Assembly (NCBI GenBank): GCA_020086605.1
Contig: JACBWW010000017.1
Span: 2,718,706 to 2,782,705, forward strand
From: Lanius collurio
Taxonomy: Eukaryota > Chordata > Aves > Passeriformes > Laniidae
DNA length: 64,000 bases
Direction of reading: 5' to 3'
Shown here: piece after piece, positions 24,271 through 36,200 of the stretch
Numbering within the stretch: position 1 is the first letter of the stretch
Layout of the letters: the number at the start of each line of letters is the position of its first letter
The notes under the pieces: generated by a model
Seen by the model: the letters and a program-made list of their open reading frames with translations, nothing else
Database searches by the model: none
What the model was told of the DNA's origin: nothing
Made by a program: the position numbers and the translations under genes

Positions 24271-24357
24271 GTCCAGATTTGCAGCTGATGAAAATTGGCA
24301 CAGCTCCATGAGACTCAGTGGCACTCTGCCAGTTTACACCAGCAGAGAACTTACCCC
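24271..24357. repeat. Decayed palindromic (foldback) interspersed repeat
   Basis: The left half (gtccagatttgcagctgatg..., through gctcca at 24303-24308) and the right half (tggcactctgcc, then agtttacaccagcag at 24331-24345) are imperfect reverse complements around a short centre. The right half strongly resembles an old palindromic repeat common in sauropsid genomes that reads 'gatttacaccagctgaggatctgg'. I cannot name the family with certainty. It behaves like the terminal-inverted-repeat core of a non-autonomous DNA element. Stem identity is only moderate. Confidence 0.5.
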
Positions 24358-27060
24358 AATATGTTTTTAATATGAAAACCAGGGCAATTATAGCAGAGAC
24401 CTAGAGCAGAAGACTGACACAATTATAAAAACAAGGCTGTGCAAAGGCTAGAGGGTGTGTGTTTAGAGATGTGGGCTTCTTTGAGTGCTGTTTGGGATCA
24501 GTTTTTATAGTCAATCCAAAGTTGATTTCTAATTTTTGCTGTAGGATGCAGATTTCTTCTGTTATATCCCAGTCTGCTTTATTCTAGCCCTTTCTTCTAC
24601 CTTTTCCCAGTTCCAGTTCTATACTCCATTGGCATCAGGGAGGGCTTTTTAAACTATTCTACCTTGGCACCACAGAGCAAAAGGGGGCACTGAGAGTGCA
24701 GGAAGCAGTTCAAAATCCATACAGCTGTCAAGGTGTTTCTGCTCCTCTGCCATGTGCCCAAATCAGCTTCAAGGTTGGGAACCTGCCTTTTGCCTCTAAC
24801 TCTCTGCATCATGCAGCTTACTGGGACCTACAAAATCCTTCTGGAACACTAAGTTAATGCTTTGTGGATGGCCCACACTGAGCTCAAGGCAGGCTTGGTG
24901 ATGTGGTTGAGCTGCCCAGGTTGTACTGCCCTGCTGTGGATCCCCAGATCTGTGTAAAAACAGTCCACAGATCTGTGTACACTGCCCTGCTTTGTAAAAG
25001 CCACAGTTTTTCTGATCCTGGTGCCTGTGTTTTCCTGCAGTGGTGCAGAAAACATTCTGTGTAGACTACCAGGACAGAAATAGAGGCTGGTCAGCTGCTG
25101 GGGGTAAAATGTGGTCAAAGTGGTTTCATTTTCAGAGCTCTGGGAAGATGGAACATGCTAAAGGCAGAAGCTTTAAATCTGCCAACTCTCACAAGACTCC
25201 CTTGAGCACATGTAGAAGGACACACCCTAATTTTATCTCTTTTTTCTGCAATTTCTGCACCAACAATATCTGAGAAAGGCACAAATGTCTTGAATGCAGA
25301 CAAAATAGTTTTTCCAGTCACACAGAAGGCTTTTACATAAATCTTCCAGAAAACTTTCTTCCCAAGACCGAAACCTGGCATGGAAAACAACTCAAGTTTG
25401 GCAAGGTTGTGAACAGATGAAAATATGTAATAAAGTTGTGTTAAACCACTTAATTATAAACACAGTTACCAGCTAAATAACTTCTGCAGTGAAAATGTAC
25501 TTGGTGCAGGTAATTGCACTTCCTGATACTACCTGAAATAAAAGGTGAATTAATGAGAGGCAAACACAAAGTTAATGAGAGTTAATGAGTCAAAAACCCG
25601 TGCAAATAGTTATCTCCACACAAGGGAGAGAGAGAGAGGGAATCCCTGCTGCTTCTGTAGGGCAAGCCACTGCATAGAACAGTGATACCTTCTATAATTC
25701 ATTTTTCACTGTGAGGTTTTCATTTGTTTTACCAGTCACCATCACTTTATAAATGCTCATTACCCTCTTCTTCTCTCACCTTCTCATTTGCCCTTGCCTC
25801 CTCAGACTCTTACTGATTTTTGTGTGTTTTGGCCTGAGTGAAAAGTCGTTGAAGGAGCCCATGTGCTCATCCCAGAGAGGAGGAGGAGGAGAGGGATACC
25901 TGGGGCCCTGGCTGTGCCTGTGCTTGGCCATCCTTGCCTTGGGTGGGATCAGCATGACAGGGTTTGTGCCATTCAGAGGGACAGGTGCTACTGAAGAACA
26001 GTGTCAGATGCCATCATTAATATCCAGATTATTTGTTCCAAGTCACAGTGACTAGAGCTGCCACACAAGCTCTGATAAACCCAAGTTTTTTCTCCTAGCA
26101 CTGTATTGCACAATAATAGACCTTTCAAAGGAGCTGTTTCTTCTTCTAAACCAGAAGTCACTTAATATTTTAGATACTGGTCACTAGGCTATTGGTGCAT
26201 GTTGATGCCTAGTATTTCTCATTTTAAATTAATTTTTCTTTCTATTTTTTAAATAGAGATTTTTTTTTTTATTTTAAATGCCTATGAAATGCCTGTTTAA
26301 ATATGTATTTATTTTCTAGTTTAATTTTTTTGTTAACAGAGAGTAAAATTTCCCAATGGCTCTCATATTTCTAGTTAGAATTTGTCAGAGGTGAAAGAAC
26401 CAGCATAATATTTGTTGAATAGGAGACACAAATGCTGTTGCTAATGTGAAGCTATTGTGCCTGTGTGAGGCTTATGGGCCTGAGAGAAAATAAATATTTA
26501 TTCCAAGTATATCTGTTGATTTGACAAATATTATTAAATCTCTTTACATATATCATCTCTCTTAAGTAGAGTTTTGCATATTTTTTTCCTAAAATTATAC
26601 TTTGGATTTGGAAGAATGAGTAAAATCAGACATTCTGTCAAAAACATGCTACATTTATGGTAGTCCATACAATTAAAAAAGTAAATTGCCATTCAGTTTT
26701 AGTGTTGTCAATACTGATGGAAAGGTTGCTGAGTAGTTCTTGTTGAATGAGATTTTCTCTAATGTTTAAGCCACCAATAAAACCTCCAGTTAAGCCCTTC
26801 ATAGGAAACTTAAGAATTGACTGATGGGAGTCACATGGTTAAATCAGTGCTTGTTATTCATAATTTATTCAATGGTTGATGGAAAAAAATTGTCCAATTA
26901 TTTGACAAATACTGCTTGGCAAGATGATTTACAGAGAATAATGCAACTATTTGTTGAAGAATTTAAAGTGACAAAAACTGCTAAAATTACGGCCTTTATT
27001 CTCAATGCAGTGATTAGAGCTGATTGAATGATATTCAGACAGTTTGACTAATTTTGAATA
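24358..27060. other. Unique sequence, no gene seen
   Basis: A local imperfect duplication with repeated agatctgtgta and ctgccctgct words lies at about 24928-24990. A (GA)n run lies near 25625-25638. T- and A-rich runs are frequent around 26220-26340. No exon or repeat family is recognised. Confidence 0.5.
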
Positions 27061-27118
27061 GTCCTTACACAGGCAATATTCCCATTGACTTCAGCTGGAA
27101 TTTTGCCAGAGTAAGGAC
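27061..27118. repeat. Foldback repeat with 22-bp arms, 19 of 22 paired
   Basis: The arm 27061-27082 (gtccttacacaggcaatatt plus cc) pairs with 27097-27118 at 19 of 22 positions around a 14-base loop containing 'attgacttcagct'. The sequence matches from memory a palindromic repeat seen in birds, crocodilians and turtles ('cccattgacttcaatggg' core with 'gagtaaggactgcagg' flank). It keeps its hairpin better than the related-looking copy 2.8 kb upstream. Family name not asserted. Confidence 0.65.
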
Positions 27119-27279
27119 TGCAGGATTGGGCCTTTGAGTGTAATGTCTTGAAAGGGTCCCTTTATAAAGCAGCAGCTTAAATTCTGAACCGCAATGAAAA
27201 CCCATTTTCACTTTCCTCTGTTACTTTGCCTGTTCTGTGGAATTGCTCCATCTGAATGTTAATCCCGTTCCCTCTTTAT

Positions 27280-27293
27280 CAGCAGAGGGTGCT
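27280..27293 (+). promoter_or_regulatory. CTCF-like core motif
   Basis: The 14 bases cagcagagggtgct fit the CTCF core (CAGCAG-RG-GGC-GCY) except for T in place of C in the GGC triplet. It lies in a non-repetitive block (about 27200-27480) of unusually complex sequence. Motif matches of this quality occur by chance in tens of kilobases, so occupancy is unproven. Confidence 0.25.
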
Positions 27294-30200
27294 ATGGGAG
27301 TTTTGTGCTCTCCAGTAGCCTTTTGTTTATGCACAGTTCAATCTAATTTAAGTTGAAATGACCATTTCAATGGGAGTCAAGTGTGTATTTAAATGGTGTG
27401 TGGGAGAGCCATAGTTTAATGGCAAATCATTTCCTTAATTGATCCAAGTTAAAGAAGGGAGACATTTTAAAGTGGATATTTTCAGATTCCTGGCCTCTAC
27501 CCCCACACCCTCCAAAGTGGGTCACTGGATGTGGTCTTGCACCATTTTGTGATAAATTATAACATTTGCATGTGTTTTTGAAAGGCAGGTTCAGTATTAC
27601 AAATTACTAGAAATTTATAATAAACTAATATTTTTGAATGTAGTCATCTGTGACTTTTTAAAGCTCCTGATTTTTCTAAAGTTAGTACGACTTCAATACA
27701 AAAAAATAGTGTTTACAAATCCCTGACATGGAAATGCTCATATTGGAAAAATGGATTTTTGGTAAGTCAGTATATCATATGCTTTGTTACAAGAGTGTTA
27801 AGGCTGTAAAGTCAAACACAGAGAAAATAGAAAACATAGGCAATCCTAATTCTGGTTATTTTTTCAATTGTTCATCATCATCCTGACAGGGATATTAAAT
27901 TACATGATTGCATAGCTACTTTTTTCTCTGAGATTTCTGTGCCTTTAACATATACAAAAGGGGTTGCTGAATAGGAGCTTTATGAAATGTTTCTTTTTAT
28001 CTGAATTGCTCAGTGTATACCACTGAGTTATTTGCTGCACACCATCCTGTCCAGCACTGAATGCCTGATTTTCAACTTCCTCAAGTATCTTTCTATAGCA
28101 CTACCATAAGAGGGTGGTTTATTAATCCTTTGATTAAAAACTGTTTGAAAGTATTTTTGTTATTTAATGGATGAGGGCAGAAAAAATGGCGAAATGCAAG
28201 GTAAAAGTGATCAATTTTATTAATTCAAGATGCCTTACACCTCTTACGTTTCAGATTACTTTACACTTCTTGTAGAGAAAGCAGATCTGTGGCCAACTCC
28301 AGCAGTTCTGGATTCTGAGCCCTTTCATAAATCAAATCTGTGATCTCCAGCAATCTGGGTTTTCAGAAAGTAAGGGCCAGACAGTCAGAGTTCAGCAGTG
28401 CAAAGTTCAGAGTAATCTTTTCAGCATCATAGAGGTTGTGGCCAAAACTGACCAGACTCCAACCCTCAAGGATTATATTTTTTTAATTTTATGACCACAT
28501 TTTAAACTTTCCTCATGCACTGCCTGACTTTCCTGCTGTAAGCGAGGGAGTTTCTTAAAGATGGCATTCTCATTCCAGCTGTAATGGGCTCCCAGCCTGT
28601 TGGCCTCTTGGTACATGGAATGAAATGGCTTCATGTAGATGATCTTCTAATGGTCCAAAACTACCAAGGTGCTGAAACAAAGTTATGGAAGGATGCCAGA
28701 GTGCTGAGTTTTTCCAGCCTTAATTTTTGTAATGCCATCCTGTGGAAGGAAGTGAGAATTTGTTGGAAAGGTGATTGTAAAGCTGCACCTAGAAACATGC
28801 TGATTGCTTGAGACACTGGCAAAGACAAAAGCCATGGATGCACTGGATAATCTGCTGCTGTTGGTTGTTCTTCATTATTTGGCCCAGCATCCACTGTGAA
28901 TTTTGTAATTGAACTTCTTTATCCAATTGTCCTTAAACTTTTCTGCCTGGTTCTCACTCCTCTGGGATAACTTGCAGTTTTCCTTTCTAACCATGACCAA
29001 GGAGAGTGGGCATAGCAGACAGAGGCAATAAAAGGCACAAGCAGGAGAAAACATGCAGCTTTCCTTGCTAGTGGGCCTGGTAGGTGCACACAGAAAGAAA
29101 GGCACACCAAGCCCTGCCAGGGATGGACCTGTGATTCAGGAGGACGAGGTACACACACTCCAGCTGCCCCAACAGGTTTCAAGGGATCCAGCTTTGCTAC
29201 TTATTATTTGCTCTGCAGTCAAAATTTCCGCTCAGTCTGTGTGGGTAGATGTGCAGAAACTCATAACTTGGCTGAATTTGTGGGCATTTTCACAAAAACA
29301 ACAGAATATTGATGCTATGGCAACTACTGTGCCATGTTTCCAAATCCTGATGTGAGTCATGGAGGCAGCAGCAGCATCTCCACCAAGCAGCTGTAAAAGG
29401 TAGTTTTTATTTAAAATGTAAAAGATGGGGGGAGGAGGGAATAGGGAAAGAAGTGTATTCATCCTCCCAGTCCTGGAGAAAAGCAGAATTTTGTTGGGCC
29501 AACATTTCTCTAAAATTTCAGCCTTAGCAGTTTTCAAGCCTCTCAGGCCATATGATTACAGTTTGAGGAAGCTGTGAACTCCTGCAGAGAAGGTATTTTA
29601 GTGGGAGGTCTGGACAGCCTTGTCCAAGAGCACTGCCCTCTGTAGATACTGCATTCTCTACTGTAAACCATAATCTTCTGCTAGTGAGGAAATTTTGTTC
29701 ATTGCTTTTGTAGTGCCTCCTAACCATCTTAGAAATACTTATTTTGATTAACTCCAGTCTTTACACACATAAATTGTTTCCTCTGGCTTCATCAAAAGCG
29801 TTTTTATGTTGTCTTTTTCTTTTAAATAGTGCTTTGAAATCCAAAGGTGACACCTTTATTGTTTGAGGCTATTGCTAGAACAGGTGTAAGATGATGAGTT
29901 CCCTGAAAATGCTTTCAATAATATAAAAAAATGTTGAATTTCTAAATTGAGGGCTGCTTGTTTTTTTCTTTTGCTTTTGTTTGACACTGTAACTAATCAG
30001 TGTACTTCATTTCCAAATGTGTTTAACTGGAAATTTTGCTTATTGCTCATTTTCACAATTACGTTCTTAGAACTTCCAACAGTAGAATTTTCTTGCAGTT
30101 CAAATTATTGTTATTTTTTTTTACTGATCTCTTGAAGGTGGCTTTACTTTTTAACTGCTAAGGAATAAGGATGCTATTGTTAAAGATATTTTCACTTTGA

Positions 30201-33200
30201 CATTTCTCTTAAGTAAAGAAATGAAAAATTTTTGTATTTAGGTGGCTATTTAAAGAAAAGTGATATACTACACTTCTTAAACCTAGTGCTAGAGAAAAAT
30301 ATTTGACTTGGTGTTTATTTACTTTTATTCAGTCATTGAAAGAGTACTTTAAATGGTGATTTGTACTAGAACAAAACAGATTCAGAGAAAGTTTTTCTTA
30401 CGCCCACTGAGAAGGTTAAGTGAAGATGGAGATTTTCCTTTGTATGTAAATATTAGGATATTTATATTTATTATATTTTTAATATTATGTCTGTATTTTT
30501 ACTGCTGCTCTAACTCTCTCTAAGAGTTGCTGAGCACTGAGACCTAAGCAGCCAGGAGAGACCCAAAAGATGAAATTGCACTTGCTCATCAGGAGGAGAT
30601 TTCTTGGCAAGTTTTGTAGCACAGAATGTGTTTTGTTTTATTAGTTTTTACTGCTGTAAAAGTCTCTTTAACCTACTTTTAGGCAGATTATAATAAAGAA
30701 GCCAAATTCTTTCCTAGCTTGTTCAGATCACTTGTAAAATTATTGGTAGCAAACTTAATACTGCTCCATCCTTTTCTTTATTTTAATTCTTGCTAAGCTC
30801 TTCTGCCATGCTGTGTCCTCTTATTTTATGTTATGTCCAGTTTGAGTGAAACTGTCCTTGTACTGATTCTTGTTACCTGCCAATCACTTCACTTTGCCTA
30901 CATTTCTCCATATGCAAGGACCTTCTTCCTTTGATATCCTCCCTGTCCAATCAACATCTCTTCCCCGTTCCAGGGATGTTTAACTTTTAGATTAGGCTAT
31001 CAAAAGGTCTTAAATCTCAGGCAAATTACATGTAAGTCTGTTTAGTATAGATATTTATCAAATCCACAATGGTTTTTCCCATTCTGTGTGTCAATTATTT
31101 CTGTTTATATCCCACTGATTTTGTTGCTTCTTCAGCTCACCAGTAAATAAGATTCCCTACTTTCAAGGATTTTCATTATTTTTAGGTTGTATTCTTGTAT
31201 GGGAAACATTTGAGCATTCTTTCCAAGAGGGATGGAAAAAGGAGGAATTGCAGAAGGAAAGATTTACACGGGAGAAGAAACCAGAAGAATTAAAGAAGAA
31301 AAGAGAAAGCAGAGAAATCTATTGATCCCCCACAGAGATATGATTTATAACTAGAAGTAAGAGCTCCAGATGGAAGGAATCTTTGTTCTTTTGTTACATA
31401 ATAAATGCAATGTAATATCCTTGTGCCAGCTAGGGCAGGGTACAATATCTAAATACCTGTGAAGTATTTATCAGGTATCAATGCATTTGTATTCAGGCTT
31501 AAACACTAAAGTGACCAAGAATATTTTGTTCATGATGATCCAAAACCTGTGGAGGGACAGATCTTCCCAGTCTGAGTCACTTAGATAACACAACACAACC
31601 AAAAGGCCTGGATGTTGAGAGGGCAGAGCACCTACAATGTTAATTGGAACAGTGCAAAAGTGGGCGTTCTGCTTCTGATAAATCTTTATGAAGAAACACT
31701 GTGCAAATGAAACAAAACAAATTGGAAAAACTCATGTTTCTTCATATGGTTTAGTGTGTTCATTAGTTACCTTGCCATGTTCTGTCAGGAGGAACCAGGA
31801 GACATATGCAAGTGTGATTGTTCCTTTTTTACAACAAAGCCTGATAGGAACCAGGAGTTAAAATTCCAAACCCCAGTGATCTGCTGTTTCTTTGATGCTA
31901 AAGGCAGACTGATTGGGAACTACTGAAATCTGCCCTCATTCAGTAAACAGTGTAGGAAATTCCAGATTCTCCTGCTTATGGAAGCTTAGTCTTAGTCTAA
32001 AGACCACCTGAGATCATTATGCATTGCATTATCTCTCAGTGCCTTTATCCAGGGAATTCCAGGAAGTAATTTATCTCATGATACAATGGCCTTTGGTCAA
32101 CAGCTTGGACCCTTTGTACAAAAAGTAGATAATGGCCAGTACTAATGATATTGTCCTGGGAGTATGGGCTGTAAATCCCTTCCAGGAAATCTGGTAAATA
32201 CTTGGGTATTTGTCATGAGTATCTGAGCAAACTTCAGTCAGGACAGGTTGTGAATGGTTTTGTTCATGGCAGTGGCTGTGTGTAGATACTGGGGCAATGT
32301 GCATTTGAGCAGGTGTTTGCCAGCTTAAAATTTAGTCATTTATTTCCTGACCATATTTCTCAAATGTGCAGAAGTGTGGTGGAGAAAATTGTCCACAGTA
32401 TGCTAGAATTCCATTACTATTCTTAAATGGTAATCAAGGACAGCTGACAGCTGTCATTGTGAATAGTATTTCATAATGCTTCTGTTATCAGGTGGCTGCT
32501 TAATTCCTCATCTGTCACCTTCAGCCTTATCCTTCTGCTGGCAGAATAAATACACACCCTTCCTTTGGAAGCATTTTTGGAGCAAAGAATTGTCTAAATT
32601 TCCAATTTTCTTTGCTCACTATCATTCTTTAAAGAGCCCATTGATGTCACAGTTGTATCATCCATGTAAGCAGAAGAATGCAGCTGAGATTTGAAGTGCA
32701 AAACATGGAGTATTTTTATGCTCACTTTTCCTTGTTCTTGATGTAGCTAAACACCCAAACAAGTTCAGCTTCTGTTACTTTTTATTTATGCTTGTATACC
32801 CATTGGGAATTACTTTCCTGGAGGTGTCAGTGTCAGCTGAATGAGCTGGAGAGTAAAATGCTGTGTTGCACTGCACTATCCCTTCTCTCTTCCTCCAAGG
32901 CTTTATGTTAAAAACACCAGCCCTGGAGAGACACAGTATGGACCTGGACATGGAGATCCATGATCCACAGAGCCTCATCTCCACTTGTTTGGTGCTCTCT
33001 GTCGTTTGAGATTCCCTGAAAGCCCAAAGGCTGTAAGCAGCAGTTCAGCTTCAGGTGGAGTTTGGGCTGTAAGGATCTGGACCATGAGACCTTAGAGCTG
33101 AAGTATGACCACCAGAGTGTTTCCTAGAGGTATTGATGGGGGTAGCTGAGGGTAAAGAAGATGTTTTTGTGTTAATAACTTTAGGCATGTAAAATATTTA

Positions 33201-36200
33201 AATAGTAAGATAGTAACAGCACTTGGCAGCATCTTGTGACTTGCTTTAGATTGGAATGGCCACCTTACAAGACGAGCTCTGTATTCCTTCAGACTTGGAG
33301 ATGTTACAGGTACACCCTACTAACACAGTCTGCCTTTTGTCAGATCTTCTCCACTATGTTCCTGTTCACCAGCTGTAATGAAATTCTCAAATGAATTGAA
33401 TGAACTGGAAGCCACCTCTGAATAACACACCAATTTTTATGGTGTATCTGAGTCAAAGACTCCATGGGTGGGAAAATGCTTTTTAATGTTGTCATTCAGA
33501 AGTGGTAAAGATCTGTGCAGTAAAAGAACTGGGGTACAGTGTTACTTGGTAGTTACATTCTTTAATGAAATACAAAAAAAATTTTGATGTCTTAACAACC
33601 TGCTCAGCACCTTTAGATGAAATCTTCTCAGATAATGAATGTTTTCTATATCCAACCTTTAAGCAGTGATATGATGTTACATAATATTACATTTTGTTGG
33701 CAGCCCTAAAACTTTTCTCTTCTGGGAAGAAACTTCCCAGACCATATTCCCACAAGAAGTAAATTTTAATATGTATCTCCCTGATCCTTTTTTTTCTTCT
33801 GTTCAAAGAAAATGTCAGCTCTCTTTAGAATTGGCCAGGAAGCATTTGCAAGAGGTTAAGTGATACTACAAATATTCCTTAATTGAATTTAGATGCATTC
33901 CATGCATTTTTACACCAGCATCAAAGAAAACATCTTTCCAAAGATAAGCAGCTTCTTCTCATATTTCAAAAAATCATCACGCATTTTCATCAAGCTTTCA
34001 GGAATGAAAGCTGCTGGCCTGCAGTGTTGTCATAATAAAAAAGAAAGGTGCACCCAGAGGTTCTGTGATCCGGAGGTGACAAGTGCAGAACAAACAGCGC
34101 GTGAAGATGTCTTCCTACCTGACAGCACCCAGCTCCATCAGTTACTGCTCTTGTACAGGCTCAGATATGTTTGATCAACTTTCAGGTGATTATCCTGGCA
34201 GGAGCAGGTGAAAGCAGTCATGATACTGTGACTCAGAGTGAAGTACAAGGCAGTCTGAAGGAACCTTTCATTAGCACTTGATACTCTGTTGACAGTGAGA
34301 TTGGATGAGGAAGTTGGGATGGAAACAGTTTTCCATTTCCCTCCTTTATGAGAGAGGTTTGGTTAGGGTGTCTAGGTAGAGAATTTCTGCTCTCTGACTT
34401 ATATAATAACACATCTCATATTCAGGTTTATCACTGCAAAATATGAGTCTGGTTTGTTTGCACCTGATATTTCCAATTAGGTGACATAATTTTTCTTTCA
34501 CCTGGGTTTAGTTTTTTAAAAGCTGTTTTGAAACACACCTATTCCTGTGACAGAACCAATGCAATTCTCTGTGAGAAATTTGAAATCAGCTCAAACTAAA
34601 ACCTGACCTGAATCTGTCCAAAAAGGAGTTGATTATATTGGTAGCATATATTGGTACTTTGGGATTGGTTACCTGATGATGGTTTTGCTCTCTGAATGGA
34701 CTCGCTGAGCTGTTGATGCACATCCCAGGGTGTTCACATCAAGTATGACTCTTTGAAATATTCTCCATTCATGCAACTGAAAATAAATTCAGGTGAATAT
34801 GTGAATAAAGAATAAAACATTAGAAATCTACTTTGTTTGAATAGTTTTTGGAATATGAATACTACTTCCCCCTCCCCTTTTCTCTATTTAAACAGTTTTA
34901 ATGTTAAATAATTTCATTTTATTGAAGAATAAGATTTAAATTCTTATCAGCACTGAAGCAGATGAGGTCATGCCAGTAAATCCAGTGGGGTTATGGATTT
35001 TTAATTTTCTTTCATTCAAAGCCACATTAAATAAATAGAGAGGAATAAAGACTCCATAATACAAATGAGAATCAAGCCAGTGGTATATTTTCATATTCCT
35101 AATATCTGTGCCTCTTTTCAACATTCATCTTGTATTCACATCCTACCATTTGTTTCCTTTAATCTGTGTCCATCTCTTCATCACCTCTGATACTTTATAA
35201 CATTATTTGACCCTAAACTTTGAGTGACATGACCTGGATTAAACAGATGGTTGGGTTTAACTACTAATGTTATCTGCTGACAGTTGCTATCCTGCACACA
35301 TTTGATAAAGAAATACCTTTTGGATTATAGGTTTTTGCAGTTCACTTTAGCATTTTATCAAATACTTCTATTTTGTCACTATTATAACCTATTAAAATTT
35401 TCTCCTCCACTACAAGGAAATGTGATTTTTAAAAGTAAATAGATGCTTATGCAGGCTTTAGTGATTGCAATCTTTGCATTTCTTCCTCCCAGTTTCCTCA
35501 ATGAGACAAACTCTCCAGTTAATCTTCCCTGAGCCATGAATTGTCAAGAGTGCAGTAAGATGGAGTCCTGCTGGTGCATCATGAGAGGTTGGTTGGAGAA
35601 ACTGAGCTGTGAAATAGAATAGAAATGGTACAAATGTAAACTAAAACAATAGTTTGAATTTTTTCCTGTGTCAGATTTACAGAGTTGTATCAAAATTGGA
35701 TTAGCTCCTAGCATGAATAAAAGATAATGAGATAACAAAATAAAATTCTGCATGGCTAGACTCTACAGGTCCTCTTCTGCATTTTTATATTAAAATCAGG
35801 AATTCACGTGAATAATTTACCTTTTCTGCAGTACCTTCTCAGCTCTTCCTGCAATTGAACAAGATTTACCATAAATCAATGTGTAATTACTTATAAAATT
35901 GTAAAAGGATTCCATACCTTATTTTGGATGCCTTGACATCACATTCTTCAATAAGCATGTGAAGGTGGAGTTCTCTCTGGCATCAGTAGATAGTTACAGT
36001 GAGCACAATTAACTAAAATGTGCTCCTACACACAACACCTTCAACAAACCATTCCTTTAGAGACAAAATCAGGAGCTGAAAGTCCTCAGTATCCTTGTGA
36101 CTGCCAGCCCTGGTATGTTAAAAGTTTATTTTCTTTGTCATCCATTTTTATGGTCTTTGTTCACCACACTTGCAAACACCCTCCTATGTCCTGACAGACT

